Assembly: GCF_001939075.1 (NCBI RefSeq)
Contig: NZ_MPTA01000002.1
Span: forward strand, 682,001-746,000
DNA length: 64,000 nucleotides
Direction of reading: 5' to 3'
From: Paenisporosarcina indica
GTDB lineage: Bacteria > Bacillota > Bacilli > Bacillales_A > Planococcaceae
Made by a program: the position numbers and the translations under genes. Below are positions 26,058-34,550 of the stretch, in pieces. Every line of letters begins with the position of its first letter. Within the stretch, counting starts at the first letter, position 1. The notes below the pieces were generated by a model, which did not search any database, was not told the DNA's origin, and was given only the letters and a program-made list of their open reading frames with translations.

Positions 26058-26423
26058 GAAGCAGAGGGACGGTTCTCTTGCTTCTTTTTGGCAGTGAAAC
26101 TCGTATTTTTATTCCTTTTTTTGGATGGATGGGCAAGATAGAATCTAGGTTACCAGGTTTTATCTTAAATGATTCATTGTGCTTCTGATAGCTAAGTATG
26201 GGAATGGGAAGGTTAGACGATCGAGATATAGATTGAGGGACTATTTGGGGACTTGTGTTCATTTCCATTGTTTCTTCACCCATAAATTCGTCTAATAACG
26301 AAAATTTCAATGTTTGGTCATTTTCACCTTTATCAGCACAGTTCATTTCAGTCTTGATCAGGATGGATTACACCTTACTTATAGGAAAAGGAAGAATGAA
26401 GCAAGAGAACCGTCCCTTGCTTC
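26058..26423. mobile_element. Possible MITE/REP-like element with terminal inverted GGACGGTTCT repeats
   Basis: The left end at 26058-26084 (GAAGCAG AGGGACGGTTCT CTTGCTTC) and the right end at 26398-26423 (GAAGCAAGAGAACCGTCCC TTGCTTC) are the same motif in opposite orientation. The inner 300 bases have only a leftward 100-codon frame with no known product. Bases 26058 to about 26310 also match 27105 to about 27345 at moderate identity. The core resembles repeats mobilised by REP-associated tyrosine transposases in Firmicutes (from memory); no transposase gene is in the window. Confidence 0.6.
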
Positions 26424-26477
26424 TAAATGCGTTATCCTGTTACAATATTTAACATAAAAAGAAAGGTTGGGAAAAGA

Positions 26478-27092
26478 ATGTTTAAAAAAATTGCAGCAGA
26501 CGCTTTAGGTTTATCTGATATTGGGAAAATTATCGACCCCGTAGATTATGACAAAACAGACGCAGATGACTATGTCTTTACTGAAGACGATGAAAAAATC
26601 TATTTTTTAATCAAAACCAAGGCTGATGAATATTGCTTTACCAATCTTGCGCTTATTCACGTTGATGGGAAAAGCGCTACATCTTCAAAGCGAACTTTGA
26701 AGCGTTATTTGTACTCTGAAAATAAAATTGAAGACGTGGAACTTGAGACTGCAGGCAAGATTGACCTCGATATTGAAATCAAGTTCCGTCTTGGGAATGA
26801 ACATTACAGCATCGATGTGCAAAAAGACCAAATCGAAAAGCTAAAAGATTTATATAAAGCGCTTCTTCGTATATCAGAAGACATGCGTGAAAATCGTATA
26901 TTAGTTGAGTTAGCAGATCAAAGCCTAGAAAAAGCGGTTACGATTCTTCAAAACACACGCCCTATAGATACGAATCTCGAAAAACAATACAATGAATTGA
27001 CGAACTTTGGGTACACTTGGCTCACCTCGGTCCGTCAACAATATCGCGTCAAAGACTTCGGTAAAGTGTTCGAGAAGTATATCAATAACTAA
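26478..27092 (+). CDS. PH-domain protein, YvbH-like
   Basis: This protein (204 aa) starts at ATG 26478 behind AAAGGTTGGG; a longer frame from 26427 lies in the repeat and lacks a ribosome site. Residues about 25-125 form a bacterial PH domain (KIYFLIKTKADEYCFTNLALIHVDG; SSKRTLKRYLYSENKIEDVELETAGKIDLDIEIKFRLG), followed by a helical extension to the C-terminus. This two-part layout and length match the YvbH family of Bacillus. The function is unknown. It sits between related repeat copies at 26058-26423 and 27105-27345. Confidence 0.83.
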   Translation: MFKKIAADALGLSDIGKIIDPVDYDKTDADDYVFTEDDEKIYFLIKTKADEYCFTNLALIHVDGKSATSSKRTLKRYLYSENKIEDVELETAGKIDLDIEIKFRLGNEHYSIDVQKDQIEKLKDLYKALLRISEDMRENRILVELADQSLEKAVTILQNTRPIDTNLEKQYNELTNFGYTWLTSVRQQYRVKDFGKVFEKYINN

Positions 27093-27104
27093 ATAACAAA
27101 AAAA

Positions 27105-27345
27105 AAGCAGGGGACGGTTCTCTTGCTTCTTTTGTTGGTGAAATTCGTATTACTGTTCCCTTTTGTAAGGGTAGACAAAATAGAAATTTGGATACCTGAA
27201 TCTAACTTGAACGTAACTTTTGATAGCTAGGTGCGGAAATGGGAAGAGGTCTTATGTTCACGAAATAAATTAAGAGGCTTTTTGGGGCTAGTGTAAATAT
27301 CTATTGTTTCTTCACCCAGTTGGATTGTCTAAATTAGATAGGCTG
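27105..27345. repeat. Second, one-ended copy of the GGACGGTTCT element
   Basis: The left end (AAGCAGGGGACGGTTCT CTTGCTTC, 27105-27129) and the following 215 bases match the element at 26058 (for example GATAGCTA, GGAAATGGGAAG, TTTCTTCACCCA). The right-hand inverted end is not visible. The hairpin at its left end can also terminate the PH-domain gene. Confidence 0.65.
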
Positions 27346-27378
27346 ACACAGTGTCCAAAGAAGCTCCTTTTAAAGTGA

Positions 27379-27624
27379 GTGGGTAATTGGAAGTTCTGTG
27401 ATTGGCACTTTTTCTTTACCCAAAAAACGATGGTTTTTCACTTTGCCAACTATCCATTTTATATATTAGGGCAAACACTAAATTTTATACATTTTATGGA
27501 TTCTACGCAACGCTTGTGGGTACCTGTATTTGTTATTTGTTCATTAGTTTCATTGGTCATTTGGATAATATTATCTATTGTTTTAGGCATCTTTAGGGCA
27601 AGAATTAGCGATCCATATTATTAA
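27379..27624 (+). CDS. Small putative membrane protein
   Basis: This short frame (81 aa from GTG 27379, or 64 aa from ATG 27430) ends in one strong membrane segment, VPVFVICSLVSLVIWIILSIVLGIF, and a basic tail. Neither start has a convincing ribosome site. A strong terminator 12 bases after the stop supports a real transcript. The function is unknown, and it could be the end of a larger decayed gene. Confidence 0.45.
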   Translation: MGNWKFCDWHFFFTQKTMVFHFANYPFYILGQTLNFIHFMDSTQRLWVPVFVICSLVSLVIWIILSIVLGIFRARISDPYY

Positions 27625-27635
27625 TAATTTTTATT

Positions 27636-27672
27636 AAAGAGTAGCGTTTAAAATGAATGCTACTCTTTTTGT
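27636..27672 (+). terminator. Rho-independent terminator
   Basis: AAAGAGTAGC (27636-27645) pairs with GCTACTCTTT (27659-27668), followed by TTTT. Confidence 0.85.
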
Positions 27673-27770
27673 TTAATTTCGTCCCAGGGGAAAGATTTAA
27701 ACAGACTAATCGGTCCCTTTCATGACGATATGAAATTTTTAGCTTCTTGAACAGATCTGTTTAAAAATTA

Positions 27771-28736
27771 TTAGCTATTAACTAAATGTTTCGGTATTCT
27801 ACCTAAAATTCCTTCAATCAAGTTAGATGCCGCAAGACTAGCCATTTTTATTCTAGTGTTAATACCAGCACTTCCTATATGAGGTAAAGCTACCACATTC
27901 GGTAGTTTTAACAATGGATGGTCTGATGGGACAGGTTCTACTTCAAAGACATCTAATCCTGCCGCCCAAATCTCGTTGTTTATTAAAGCTTTGTAGAGGG
28001 CATCTTCATTTACTACGCCTCCACGAGCTGTATTTATTAAAACAGAGGATGGTTTCATTAAAGCTAACTCGTTTTGATCAATTGTATTTTTCGTTTCCGG
28101 TGTAAAGGGAACTAAAACACATACAAAATCAGACTCTTTTAGTAAGGTTTCCTTGTCCACGTAATGAATGCCTAATTGTTCTTCTGCTACAAATTTTCTT
28201 GACCGATTGTAATAAAGAACATTCATGTCAAAACCTTTTGCCCTTTTCGCCAATGCCTCTCCAATTCTACCGAGGCCAATAATGCCAAGGGTTGCACCGT
28301 AGATGTCTTGTCCTGTAAGTTGCATAGGAGACCACGTTTCCCATTTTCCTTCATGCAAATAATCGGAGGCTTCTATCAACCGTCGTGCTGTTGCCATTAG
28401 GAGAGCAAATGTCAAATCAGCAGTAGTCTCAGTTAATACGCCAGGGGTATTTGTAACCATGATACCTTTTTCAGTTGCTGCCTCAATATCAATATTGTTG
28501 TATCCTACAGCCATATTACTAATTATTTTCAGTTGTGATGACTGACTAATAAGGGATTTATCAATATTATCTGTCAGCAAACAAAAGAGTCCATTTACTT
28601 GCTGCATTTCTTTCTCAAGAACCTCTCTCGGTACAGGCTCTTCTTCATTTTCCCACATACTCACTTCACAAACTTCACTAAGCTGTGCGATTATAGCGTC
28701 TGGTAACTTACGTGTAATATAAATTTTTGGTTTCAT
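27771..28736 (-). CDS. D-2-hydroxyacid dehydrogenase (glyoxylate/hydroxypyruvate reductase type)
   Basis: This NAD(P)-dependent enzyme (321 aa) has the nucleotide loop GLGRIGEALAKRA near residue 150, the catalytic Arg in NTARGGVVNEDAL near 235, Glu in DVFEVEPVP near 265, and His in LPHIGSAG near 285, i.e. the full R-E-H triad. It reduces glyoxylate or hydroxypyruvate (or related 2-keto acids) to the D-hydroxyacid. It follows the glycerate kinase gene by about a dozen bases, so the likely pair of reactions is hydroxypyruvate to D-glycerate to phosphoglycerate. It is the last gene of the long TRAP operon. Confidence 0.9.
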   Translation of the reverse strand: MKPKIYITRKLPDAIIAQLSEVCEVSMWENEEEPVPREVLEKEMQQVNGLFCLLTDNIDKSLISQSSQLKIISNMAVGYNNIDIEAATEKGIMVTNTPGVLTETTADLTFALLMATARRLIEASDYLHEGKWETWSPMQLTGQDIYGATLGIIGLGRIGEALAKRAKGFDMNVLYYNRSRKFVAEEQLGIHYVDKETLLKESDFVCVLVPFTPETKNTIDQNELALMKPSSVLINTARGGVVNEDALYKALINNEIWAAGLDVFEVEPVPSDHPLLKLPNVVALPHIGSAGINTRIKMASLAASNLIEGILGRIPKHLVNS

Positions 28737-28749
28737 CGTAACTCTCCCA

Positions 28750-29895
28750 TCACGTTAGTTTTTTTTGGAAACATGACATGATATTCATGACTTGAATGGT
28801 ACGCTCTTCTATCCAAACCGGTGCATTTTCAAGAGCCATTTTCAGAGTACAAGGTCCTGGCACAACTGAAAAACCGGCCTGTAATCCCAGTTGTTTTAAC
28901 TGTGAGTCATTCAATTCCACCCCTCCACACAACGCAATAGTCGGAATTCCATACTTCCTTGTTATTTTTGTGACACCTGCGATGACTTTCCCCGAAAGTG
29001 TTTGGGCATCTAGTTTCCCTTCACCGGTTATGACTAAATTCGCATCCAAAATTTGTTTCTCAAATTCTAGAGCTTCCATAATAACATCTATACCCGGTAG
29101 GAATTTTGCATGTAAGAAGGTCATAAGAGCTGCACCTACACCACCAGCGGCACCACCACCCACTTTACTTCGCATATCTGTGTTCTTTTGTTTCATTACT
29201 ATCTCACTAAAATGATGCAAAGCTTCATCTAATTGCTTCACCATTCCAGGAGTAGCACCTTTTTGGGGACCAAATATATAAGATGCGCCATTAATACCGC
29301 ATAACGTATTTTCGACATCACTTGCAATCGTAAATGTACACTCAGACAATTCAGGAAGTAAGCTACTTTCATCAATGTGGTGCAGATTAATTAAATCTGC
29401 ACCACCGTCTTTTAATTCTTCATCTTCTACATTGTAAAATCTCATTCCTAACGCTTTTAGAACGCCAACTCCGCCATCATTAGTTGCGCTTCCTCCTAAA
29501 CCAATAATGAACTTTCGGTATCCTTTTTCAACTGCATCTTTAATTAGTTCTCCAGTGCCGTAACTAGTTGTTTTGAGTGGAAGTTTTTCATGTTCTTTTA
29601 CTAACGGTAACCCAGAAGCCTGAGCCATTTCCACGATAACTGTCTCACCGTCACCCAATATTCCATATGAAGCTTTGATTTTTCTACCAAGAGGGTCGTG
29701 TACATCAATTGTTTTGATTGTTCCAATAGAAGAATAAACTAAGTTTTCCATTGTCCCTTCACCACCATCTGCTAACGGAACCTCAATGACCTCAGCTTCA
29801 GGGAAAACTTTCACTATTCCTCTTTTTATGATCCTGCACATCTCAGATGCTGATACCGATCCTTTAAAAGAATCAGGCGCAATGATGACCTTCAC
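28750..29895 (-). CDS. Glycerate kinase
   Basis: This enzyme (381 aa) is a GlxK/GarK-type glycerate kinase, making 2-phosphoglycerate (family knowledge) from D-glycerate. Conserved parts are IIAPDSFKGSVSA at the start, EVPLADGGEGTMENL near residue 40, IIGLGGSATNDGGVG near 128, GGGAAGGVGAAL near 250, and VITGEGKLDAQTLSGK near 288. GTG 29895 follows AGGAGGG. It sits between TRAP transporter genes and the hydroxyacid reductase, so this operon ends in lower glycolysis. Confidence 0.93.
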   Translation of the reverse strand: MKVIIAPDSFKGSVSASEMCRIIKRGIVKVFPEAEVIEVPLADGGEGTMENLVYSSIGTIKTIDVHDPLGRKIKASYGILGDGETVIVEMAQASGLPLVKEHEKLPLKTTSYGTGELIKDAVEKGYRKFIIGLGGSATNDGGVGVLKALGMRFYNVEDEELKDGGADLINLHHIDESSLLPELSECTFTIASDVENTLCGINGASYIFGPQKGATPGMVKQLDEALHHFSEIVMKQKNTDMRSKVGGGAAGGVGAALMTFLHAKFLPGIDVIMEALEFEKQILDANLVITGEGKLDAQTLSGKVIAGVTKITRKYGIPTIALCGGVELNDSQLKQLGLQAGFSVVPGPCTLKMALENAPVWIEERTIQVMNIMSCFQKKLT

Positions 29896-29931
29896 TTGAA
29901 TCCCTCCTACTGAAAGACTCTATTAAATTTT

Positions 29932-31224
29932 TTATTTTAAAACATTTGGTAGCCATAAAGAGATTTCCGGTATATACGAAATTAATAAAATATCGATTAA
30001 TAATACAACGTAAAATGGTATAAGCGGCTTTAGGAGATGTTCAATCCTAAGTCCCGCTATCGAACTTGCTACAAACAGATTGACACCAACCGGTGGTGTC
30101 AGCATTCCGACCGCTAAATTGACAATCATAATAATTCCAAAATGAATAGGGTCGATGCCAAAAGACATGGCAACTGGTGTTAATATTGGAGCTAAAATGA
30201 CAATTGCTGCACCTGTTTCTAAAAACATCCCTACAAGTAATAGCAATACATTTACTAATATTAGATAGACGATTGGGCTATCGGAAATTCCTAAGAAGAA
30301 CTCTGCTACTTTATCTGGAATTTTTTCAGCAGTTAACACCCAACCAAACAATCCTGCATTGCCTATGATAATCATAATAATCGAAGTAGAAAGTGCAGAA
30401 CTTTTCAATGCACTCATAATATTTGTTAGATTTAAGGATTTGTAAATGAACGATCCGACAATAAATGCATAAGCAACAGCTACAGCAGCTGCTTCAGTTG
30501 GAGTAAAGATACCTCCATAAATTCCTCCAAGTATTAAAAAAGGCATGAGCAATGGTAAAATTGCCTTTCTAAACGAGACTAATCTTCCTTCTTGAATTAC
30601 TAAATCGTCATTAACTCCTGTATTTAACCCGTATCCTTTCTTTTTAGAGATAAAGAATATTAATAGCATTAGGGAACTTGCAACTAAGACACCAGGAATG
30701 ACTCCAGCCATAAATAAATCTCCAATGGAAATTGAAACTCCAGCTGAAAGAGCGAAAATAATCATAGGGATGGACGGCGGGATAATAACTCCTAATTCAC
30801 CTGAAGCTGCTTGTACTGAAGTAGCAAAGTTTTTAGGGAAGCCCCGTTTAACCATTGCAGGTATTAAAATCCCACCTACTGCTGCTACAGTAGCTGCACT
30901 TGATCCGGAAATTGATGCAAAAAACATAGCTGTCATCACGGAGACAATCGCTAATCCACCTGTCAATTTACCCACTAATGCGTTTGCAAAGTTAATTAAC
31001 CTTTGAGAAATCCCACTATGTTCCATTAAATTACCCGCCAATATAAAGAATGGAATGGCCATTAATGGAAATGAATTGAGCGATGCTACAATTCGTTGAA
31101 CAGCTACTTGAGCAGGAATATCTGCACTCGTCATGGCAAAAATTGATGAAAAGCCCATGGAAAAGGCAACAGGAAAACCGATAGCAAAGAGGATGAAAAG
31201 TAAGCTAAATAAGAGCGCTACCAT
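29932..31224 (-). CDS. TRAP transporter large membrane subunit (DctM)
   Basis: This protein (430 aa) has about 12 hydrophobic segments and the DctM signatures SGSSAATVAAVGGILIPAMVKRG near residue 110 and GELGVIIPPSIPMIIF near 140. It forms the sodium-coupled channel for a carboxylate delivered by the DctP protein. ATG 31224 follows GAGGAGG and overlaps the DctQ gene by 20 bases, which fits a fixed DctQ-DctM ratio. The substrate is unknown; neighbours suggest a small hydroxy or sugar acid. Confidence 0.92.
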   Translation of the reverse strand: MVALLFSLLFILFAIGFPVAFSMGFSSIFAMTSADIPAQVAVQRIVASLNSFPLMAIPFFILAGNLMEHSGISQRLINFANALVGKLTGGLAIVSVMTAMFFASISGSSAATVAAVGGILIPAMVKRGFPKNFATSVQAASGELGVIIPPSIPMIIFALSAGVSISIGDLFMAGVIPGVLVASSLMLLIFFISKKKGYGLNTGVNDDLVIQEGRLVSFRKAILPLLMPFLILGGIYGGIFTPTEAAAVAVAYAFIVGSFIYKSLNLTNIMSALKSSALSTSIIMIIIGNAGLFGWVLTAEKIPDKVAEFFLGISDSPIVYLILVNVLLLLVGMFLETGAAIVILAPILTPVAMSFGIDPIHFGIIMIVNLAVGMLTPPVGVNLFVASSIAGLRIEHLLKPLIPFYVVLLIDILLISYIPEISLWLPNVLK

Positions 31225-31717
31225 CTATTTTATCCTCCTCTTTTTCTTTTTTAGTTAATATTTCAACTAATACAAGCAAAGCATTCAGGATTCCTAAAAT
31301 TCCAGCAACAGGAATTGCGTAATAAATAACAGAAACCGGTAGATCTAGTGCGCCAATTTTTTGCCCATTTGTAAGTTCTAAAAGAATAAATCCATATCTT
31401 ATAAGGATAAATAAGAAGATTACATTTAATAAAACAATGAGAACTTCCATCATTTTTTTTATCTTACGGGGAACGATATGTAGAACAATTTCAACCGAGA
31501 CTAATAAACCTTTACGTAATGCTACTGATGTTCCAAGTAGGACAATCCATATCATCGAATATCTTACTACTTCTTCTGACCAAACCAGGGGACTGTGTAG
31601 AATAAAGCGAGCAAAAACCTGGTAAATAGTCAATAATGTTACTAATCCAAATAATATTGCAATCGTATTAAAAACCCAATGATTCAAACGATCTGCTAAA
31701 CCTATAATTGCCTTCAT
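31205..31717 (-). CDS. TRAP transporter small membrane subunit (DctQ)
   Basis: This protein (170 aa) has four membrane segments and the WSEEVVRYSMIWIVLLGTSVALRKG motif near residues 42-66 that marks DctQ proteins. It pairs with DctM in the membrane. Its gene lies between the binding-protein gene and dctM, and overlaps dctM by 20 bases. Confidence 0.9.
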   Translation of the reverse strand: MKAIIGLADRLNHWVFNTIAILFGLVTLLTIYQVFARFILHSPLVWSEEVVRYSMIWIVLLGTSVALRKGLLVSVEIVLHIVPRKIKKMMEVLIVLLNVIFLFILIRYGFILLELTNGQKIGALDLPVSVIYYAIPVAGILGILNALLVLVEILTKKEKEEDKIDGSALI

Positions 31718-31811
31718 AATGTAACCTCACTTCTGTTACTATATTTTTCTTTCCTCAAGCCATACGTACACATTTTCTTAAAAGTAATTAATAAATATGG
31801 CTCACTAAAAG

Positions 31812-31842
31812 AATTTATGGGGGGGAAGACCCCCCATACGTA
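31812..31842 (-). terminator. GC-rich intercistronic hairpin after dctP
   Basis: TATGGGGGG (31816-31824) pairs with CCCCCCATA (31830-31838). It lies 14 bases after the dctP stop, with only a weak T-run, so it probably acts as a partial terminator or mRNA end-stabiliser that raises binding-protein levels. Confidence 0.65.
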
Positions 31843-31851
31843 CAAAACTAA

Positions 31852-32874
31852 TTATTTCGTAGAAAGGATTTTTTCATAGATATCGCTAATTTCAGGGAAT
31901 TCCTTGTCAACAAAACCATCCAATTTGTCCTGGAATGCTTTTAAATCCGGTTCAACTACAGTCATCCCTCCTGCTTTTAGATCTTCTAAAAATTGCTCAT
32001 CACCTTTTTGAACTTCTTCGGCTGTAAACGATTTACTTTCACCATTTGCTGCTGCGATTAGTGCTTCTTGCAAGTCTGGACTAAGTTTATCGTATGTTGC
32101 CCCACCGATAACTACTGCAATAGGTTCACGTACATGCTCTGTTTTTACTAGGAAGTCAACCACTTCATTAAATTTAGAATTATAAATTAATGATAATGGG
32201 TTTTCTTGCCCATCAATTACACCTTGTTGTAAAGATGTAAAAACTTCAGCAAATTCCATTGGTGTTGGAGATGCACCTAAAGTTTTGAATGACTTAACAA
32301 ATACAGGGCTATCTGGAACTCGAATTTTCAATCCTGCAAGATCATCCGGAGTTTTCACTTCAGTTTTAGTTGTCAACCAACGTGCACCACGTGTCCAATA
32401 TGAAAGTACTTTATATTGGGATTCCTCTAAGATCTTATCTGAAATTTCTTGACCTACTTCACCATTGTAAATTTTCTCAAAATGGGCTTGATCATCAAAC
32501 ATGAATGGCACAGTGAAAATTTTTGCTGTATCAGAAGCACCAGAAAGCACCCCTGCTCCTCCAAGCCAAATATCAGCTGTTCCAACTTTTAAACCCTCTA
32601 ACAGATCTTTATCTTTTCCTAAAGTTCCATCAGCGAAGATCTCAATTTTCAATTGACCATCAGTGGCTTTTTCGACTTCAGCAGCGAATTTCTCAGCCGC
32701 TTGTGCGTGAATTTCAGAACTTGGCAATACATGCCCTAATTTTAAAACGATTGGTTCAACAGATGTTGTTCCTTCAGCGTCCACATCATTTCCATCAGCC
32801 GTATTAGATGAGCACCCTGCAGCAATGATTAAAACCAGCAATAAAATAAATGCGTTTTTCAACTGCTTTCTCAT
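31852..32874 (-). CDS. TRAP transporter solute-binding lipoprotein (DctP)
   Basis: This extracytoplasmic binding protein (340 aa) has an N-terminal lipoprotein signal (lipobox IIAAGC, Cys about 21). The DctP body shows LKLGHVLPSSEIHAQAAEKFA near residue 44 and GLKIRVPDSPVFVKSFKTLGASPTPMEFAE near 175-205; the latter carries the conserved Arg that grips the ligand carboxylate. A gap of 143 bases separates it from the aldehyde dehydrogenase gene. Its ligand is unknown, but the conserved Arg implies an organic acid. Confidence 0.92.
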   Translation of the reverse strand: MRKQLKNAFILLLVLIIAAGCSSNTADGNDVDAEGTTSVEPIVLKLGHVLPSSEIHAQAAEKFAAEVEKATDGQLKIEIFADGTLGKDKDLLEGLKVGTADIWLGGAGVLSGASDTAKIFTVPFMFDDQAHFEKIYNGEVGQEISDKILEESQYKVLSYWTRGARWLTTKTEVKTPDDLAGLKIRVPDSPVFVKSFKTLGASPTPMEFAEVFTSLQQGVIDGQENPLSLIYNSKFNEVVDFLVKTEHVREPIAVVIGGATYDKLSPDLQEALIAAANGESKSFTAEEVQKGDEQFLEDLKAGGMTVVEPDLKAFQDKLDGFVDKEFPEISDIYEKILSTK

Positions 32875-33017
32875 TTCTCCATCTCCCTTTGTTTGTTAAT
32901 ATTTATATCAAAGTTATTCTATTGTAGTCGGTGACAATATTCTGTAGATACCGTTTAAACTCTTTCTCCCCTTTAGTTCTTACGGTGTTGAATATTGTCT
33001 CGGCTTTTTATTTTTCT

Positions 33018-34517
33018 TTAATACTGGAAATAAACAGCTTTCACTTCTGTAAAGAAGTCAACATTTGTGCTCCCAATTGAGAATGCACCAAAGCCTGAAT
33101 TCTTTGTTCCACCAAACGGTAGGTGTGCAGCACTTGCAGTTCCATGATTAATATGAACCATTCCAGATTCAACTTGATCGGCAAATTGATATGCTGCACG
33201 TAAATCCTTTGTAAATACGGCTGCTGCAAGTCCGTATTCAACATCATTCGCCAGTTCAAATGCTTCCTCTATACTGTCAACAGCAAGCACCGACAAGACA
33301 GGCCCGAAAATCTCTTCTTTTGCTATTCTCATATTTGGAGTTACATCTGTAAAAATGGCTGGGTTCATATAAGCACCTTTTCCAAAATCCCCATTTGTAA
33401 GGACCTCTCCCCCATATAGAAGTGTTGCTCCTTCTGTTTTTCCGATTTCAATGTATTTCTGAACAGCATCCAATTGTGATTGATTGACTAAAGGACCCAT
33501 TGTTGCGCCTTCATCCCATGAAGGTCCCACTTTAATCTTCTGAAGTTCAGCTAACAAAGCACCGATTAATTCTTCCTGTTTTTCTCTCAATACGATGACT
33601 CTACTGATGGCTGTACAACGTTGGCCGCTACAAGCAAAAGCAGCACTCGATATTTGCTTCGCCACGTATTCAACATCGTCATAATCTAGTACCACGGCTG
33701 GATTTTTCCCACCTAATTCAAGCTGTGTCTTCGCTAATCTTGCAGCCGCTTGTTTGTTTATTTCAAGACCCATTTTTGTGGATCCTGTAAAACTGATTCC
33801 TTTTACCAATGGATGATTTACAAGCGCATTTCCGACTTGAGAACCACTACCAACGACAAGATTGACAACACCAGACGGTACACCCGCTTCTGATAATAGC
33901 TCCATTAAACGTGCAGATGTCCACGGTGTAACTGAAGATGGTTTATAAACAACCGTACAGCCATTTGCGAGTGCAGGAACAATCTTACGAACAGGTGTTA
34001 CAACCGGGAAGTTCCAAGGGGCAATCGCAGCAATTACACCGATTGGTTTACGAATAGTGGAATTCCAAACATTTGGACGTTCCCCTGGAAGTGTCTGCCC
34101 TGCTCCGCGAGATGCTTCTCCTGCCGTAAATCTTGTTTCTTTTGCAGCACGTATCACTTCGCCTTTTGATTCAGCTAATACTTTTCCTTGTTCCGCAGAC
34201 AACATAAAGGCAAGCTCATCAATATGTTTTTCCAGGAGATCAGCAAATTTGAACAGAATGGAAGCACGGTCTGGACCCGGTACTTTCGACCAAGTTTTGA
34301 AAGCTTCATTTGCCGCATTTACTGCTATATCAACATCGCTTACAGTGGAAGCTTGGAAACTTGCAAGTAACTGTTGTTGATTGGAAGAGTTAAAGATTGA
34401 AAATACCTTTCCCCCTTTACTTGGTGTCCATTCACCATTTATAAAGTTTCCATACGTTTTCGCGTTTGCTTTTTCAAGCCAATTCAACATGCTGTTCGTA
34501 GACGTGATTGTTGTCAA
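33018..34517 (-). CDS. NAD(P)-dependent aldehyde dehydrogenase
   Basis: This ALDH-superfamily enzyme (499 aa) has the catalytic Glu in LELGGKNPAVV near residue 265, the catalytic Cys in ACSGQRCTAISR near 302, and the fold signatures IAPWNFPVVTPVRK and GSTKMG. The TTG at 34517 is favoured: AAAGGAG lies 8 bases upstream, while the in-frame GTG at 34526 overlaps that box. It oxidises an aldehyde, here perhaps glycolaldehyde, lactaldehyde or a semialdehyde produced by the class II aldolase encoded nearby. That substrate link is inference. Confidence 0.9.
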   Translation of the reverse strand: MTTITSTNSMLNWLEKANAKTYGNFINGEWTPSKGGKVFSIFNSSNQQQLLASFQASTVSDVDIAVNAANEAFKTWSKVPGPDRASILFKFADLLEKHIDELAFMLSAEQGKVLAESKGEVIRAAKETRFTAGEASRGAGQTLPGERPNVWNSTIRKPIGVIAAIAPWNFPVVTPVRKIVPALANGCTVVYKPSSVTPWTSARLMELLSEAGVPSGVVNLVVGSGSQVGNALVNHPLVKGISFTGSTKMGLEINKQAAARLAKTQLELGGKNPAVVLDYDDVEYVAKQISSAAFACSGQRCTAISRVIVLREKQEELIGALLAELQKIKVGPSWDEGATMGPLVNQSQLDAVQKYIEIGKTEGATLLYGGEVLTNGDFGKGAYMNPAIFTDVTPNMRIAKEEIFGPVLSVLAVDSIEEAFELANDVEYGLAAAVFTKDLRAAYQFADQVESGMVHINHGTASAAHLPFGGTKNSGFGAFSIGSTNVDFFTEVKAVYFQY

Positions 34518-34550
34518 ATGAAACACTCCTTTATCTGAATAACTGTTTAA

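Noticed and set aside
26044-26346. Leftward 100-aa frame in the GGACGGTTCT element
   Set aside because: It ends in the repeat core and has no conserved product; treated as part of the element.
32933-32999. GACAATATTC / GAATATTGTC inverted repeat between dctP and aldehyde dehydrogenase genes
   Set aside because: The arms are 47 bases apart, so a stable hairpin is doubtful.
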